A DNA stretch of 24,054 nucleotides from Opitutia bacterium UBA4506 (lineage in GTDB: Bacteria; Verrucomicrobiota; Verrucomicrobiia; Opitutales; Puniceicoccaceae). This document shows, piece by piece, positions 23,770-24,054 of the stretch (positions are counted from its first letter, which is position 1; each line of letters opens with the position of its first letter). Under the pieces are notes generated by a model. That model did not search any database. It saw nothing but the letters and a program-made list of their open reading frames with translations, and was not told where the DNA came from. Location of the stretch: assembly GCA_002388665.1 (NCBI GenBank), contig DGMY01000026.1, positions 1-24,054 of the forward strand, written 5' to 3'. A program made the position numbers and the translations under genes.

Positions 23770-24054
23770 GTTTAGTCCGGCTCAAAACGGCCAATGCCCA
23801 ATAGAACTTCTACAGATTGAAACCATCGTATGGTTTTCATTACTTTTCAGCTGGAGCGAGGTAGAGATCCTTCCGAATTCACAATGGTCCTCCTGGAAAA
23901 ATCAGGAGTTTCCTCGGGAATATAACGGAGTTGAGCAAAAGCGAGTTCTCGTCAACTCCCAGAATCAGCCAGCCTAGGAAAATACCTTAAAATCTACCCA
24001 AACAGGTCTTTCCGCAATCCAGTCCCCACCGAGAGTCCACCCCAGTCAGCCCCC
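23770..24054. other. Non-coding tail of the window
   Basis: No credible gene, RNA or mobile element is seen on either strand. A weak hairpin (arms AAACCAT and ATGGTTT at 23820-23836, followed by four T in total) could end the preceding transcript. Confidence 0.35.

Overview
The window looks like a chromosomal segment of a Gram-negative bacterium with mid-range GC. Outer-membrane style ExbB/ExbD, lipoproteins, class I-type dihydroorotase, alpha2-type glycyl-tRNA synthetase and YqjD/YqjE/CsbD stress proteins together suggest the PVC group, most likely Verrucomicrobiota (Opitutae-like). That placement is an inference from gene content, not from a marker search. No rRNA, tRNA, CRISPR array, transposase or prophage was seen.

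Layout. Positions 1-4950 are all on the minus strand: a soluble hybrid histidine kinase, fabZ, leuC-leuD, then exbB-exbD. Positions 5148-10765 are on the plus strand and form a tightly packed operon, glyQS-pyrR-pyrB-pyrC-DCC protein-CPBP protease. Most of its junctions overlap, and a good sigma70-type promoter lies at 5023-5051. Positions 10895-13982 are a mixed accessory stretch: an exported lipase-like hydrolase (minus), two translationally coupled exported proteins of unknown function (plus), and the ribosome-rescue factor arfB (minus).

Positions 14405-22518 read as a stress and envelope neighbourhood. It holds two Hsp20 chaperones ending in a strong terminator, a phospholipase D/cardiolipin synthase, a VTT (TVP38/TMEM64) membrane protein, a NarL-type response regulator and a DUF502 membrane protein. 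These are followed by a compact plus-strand run of small membrane and stress proteins: YqjD-like, YqjE-like, a third small membrane protein, DUF1328, an acidic helical lipoprotein and CsbD/YjbJ-like. That run ends in a second strong terminator and is followed by a soluble RsbRD_N-type histidine kinase with a degenerate ATP-lid motif. The window closes with a BaiN/HI0933-type flavoprotein and 285 bases without a recognisable gene.

How the genes work together. The left part is housekeeping (leucine and pyrimidine biosynthesis, fatty-acid dehydration, glycine charging). The right part appears devoted to protein folding, membrane lipid and envelope maintenance and general stress. It carries its own LuxR-type regulator and a kinase whose sensory domain is of the stressosome-associated type. 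This stress neighbourhood, and the two coupled exported proteins at 11816-13425, are the most interesting parts. Nothing in the window can be claimed as a wholly new system from sequence alone.
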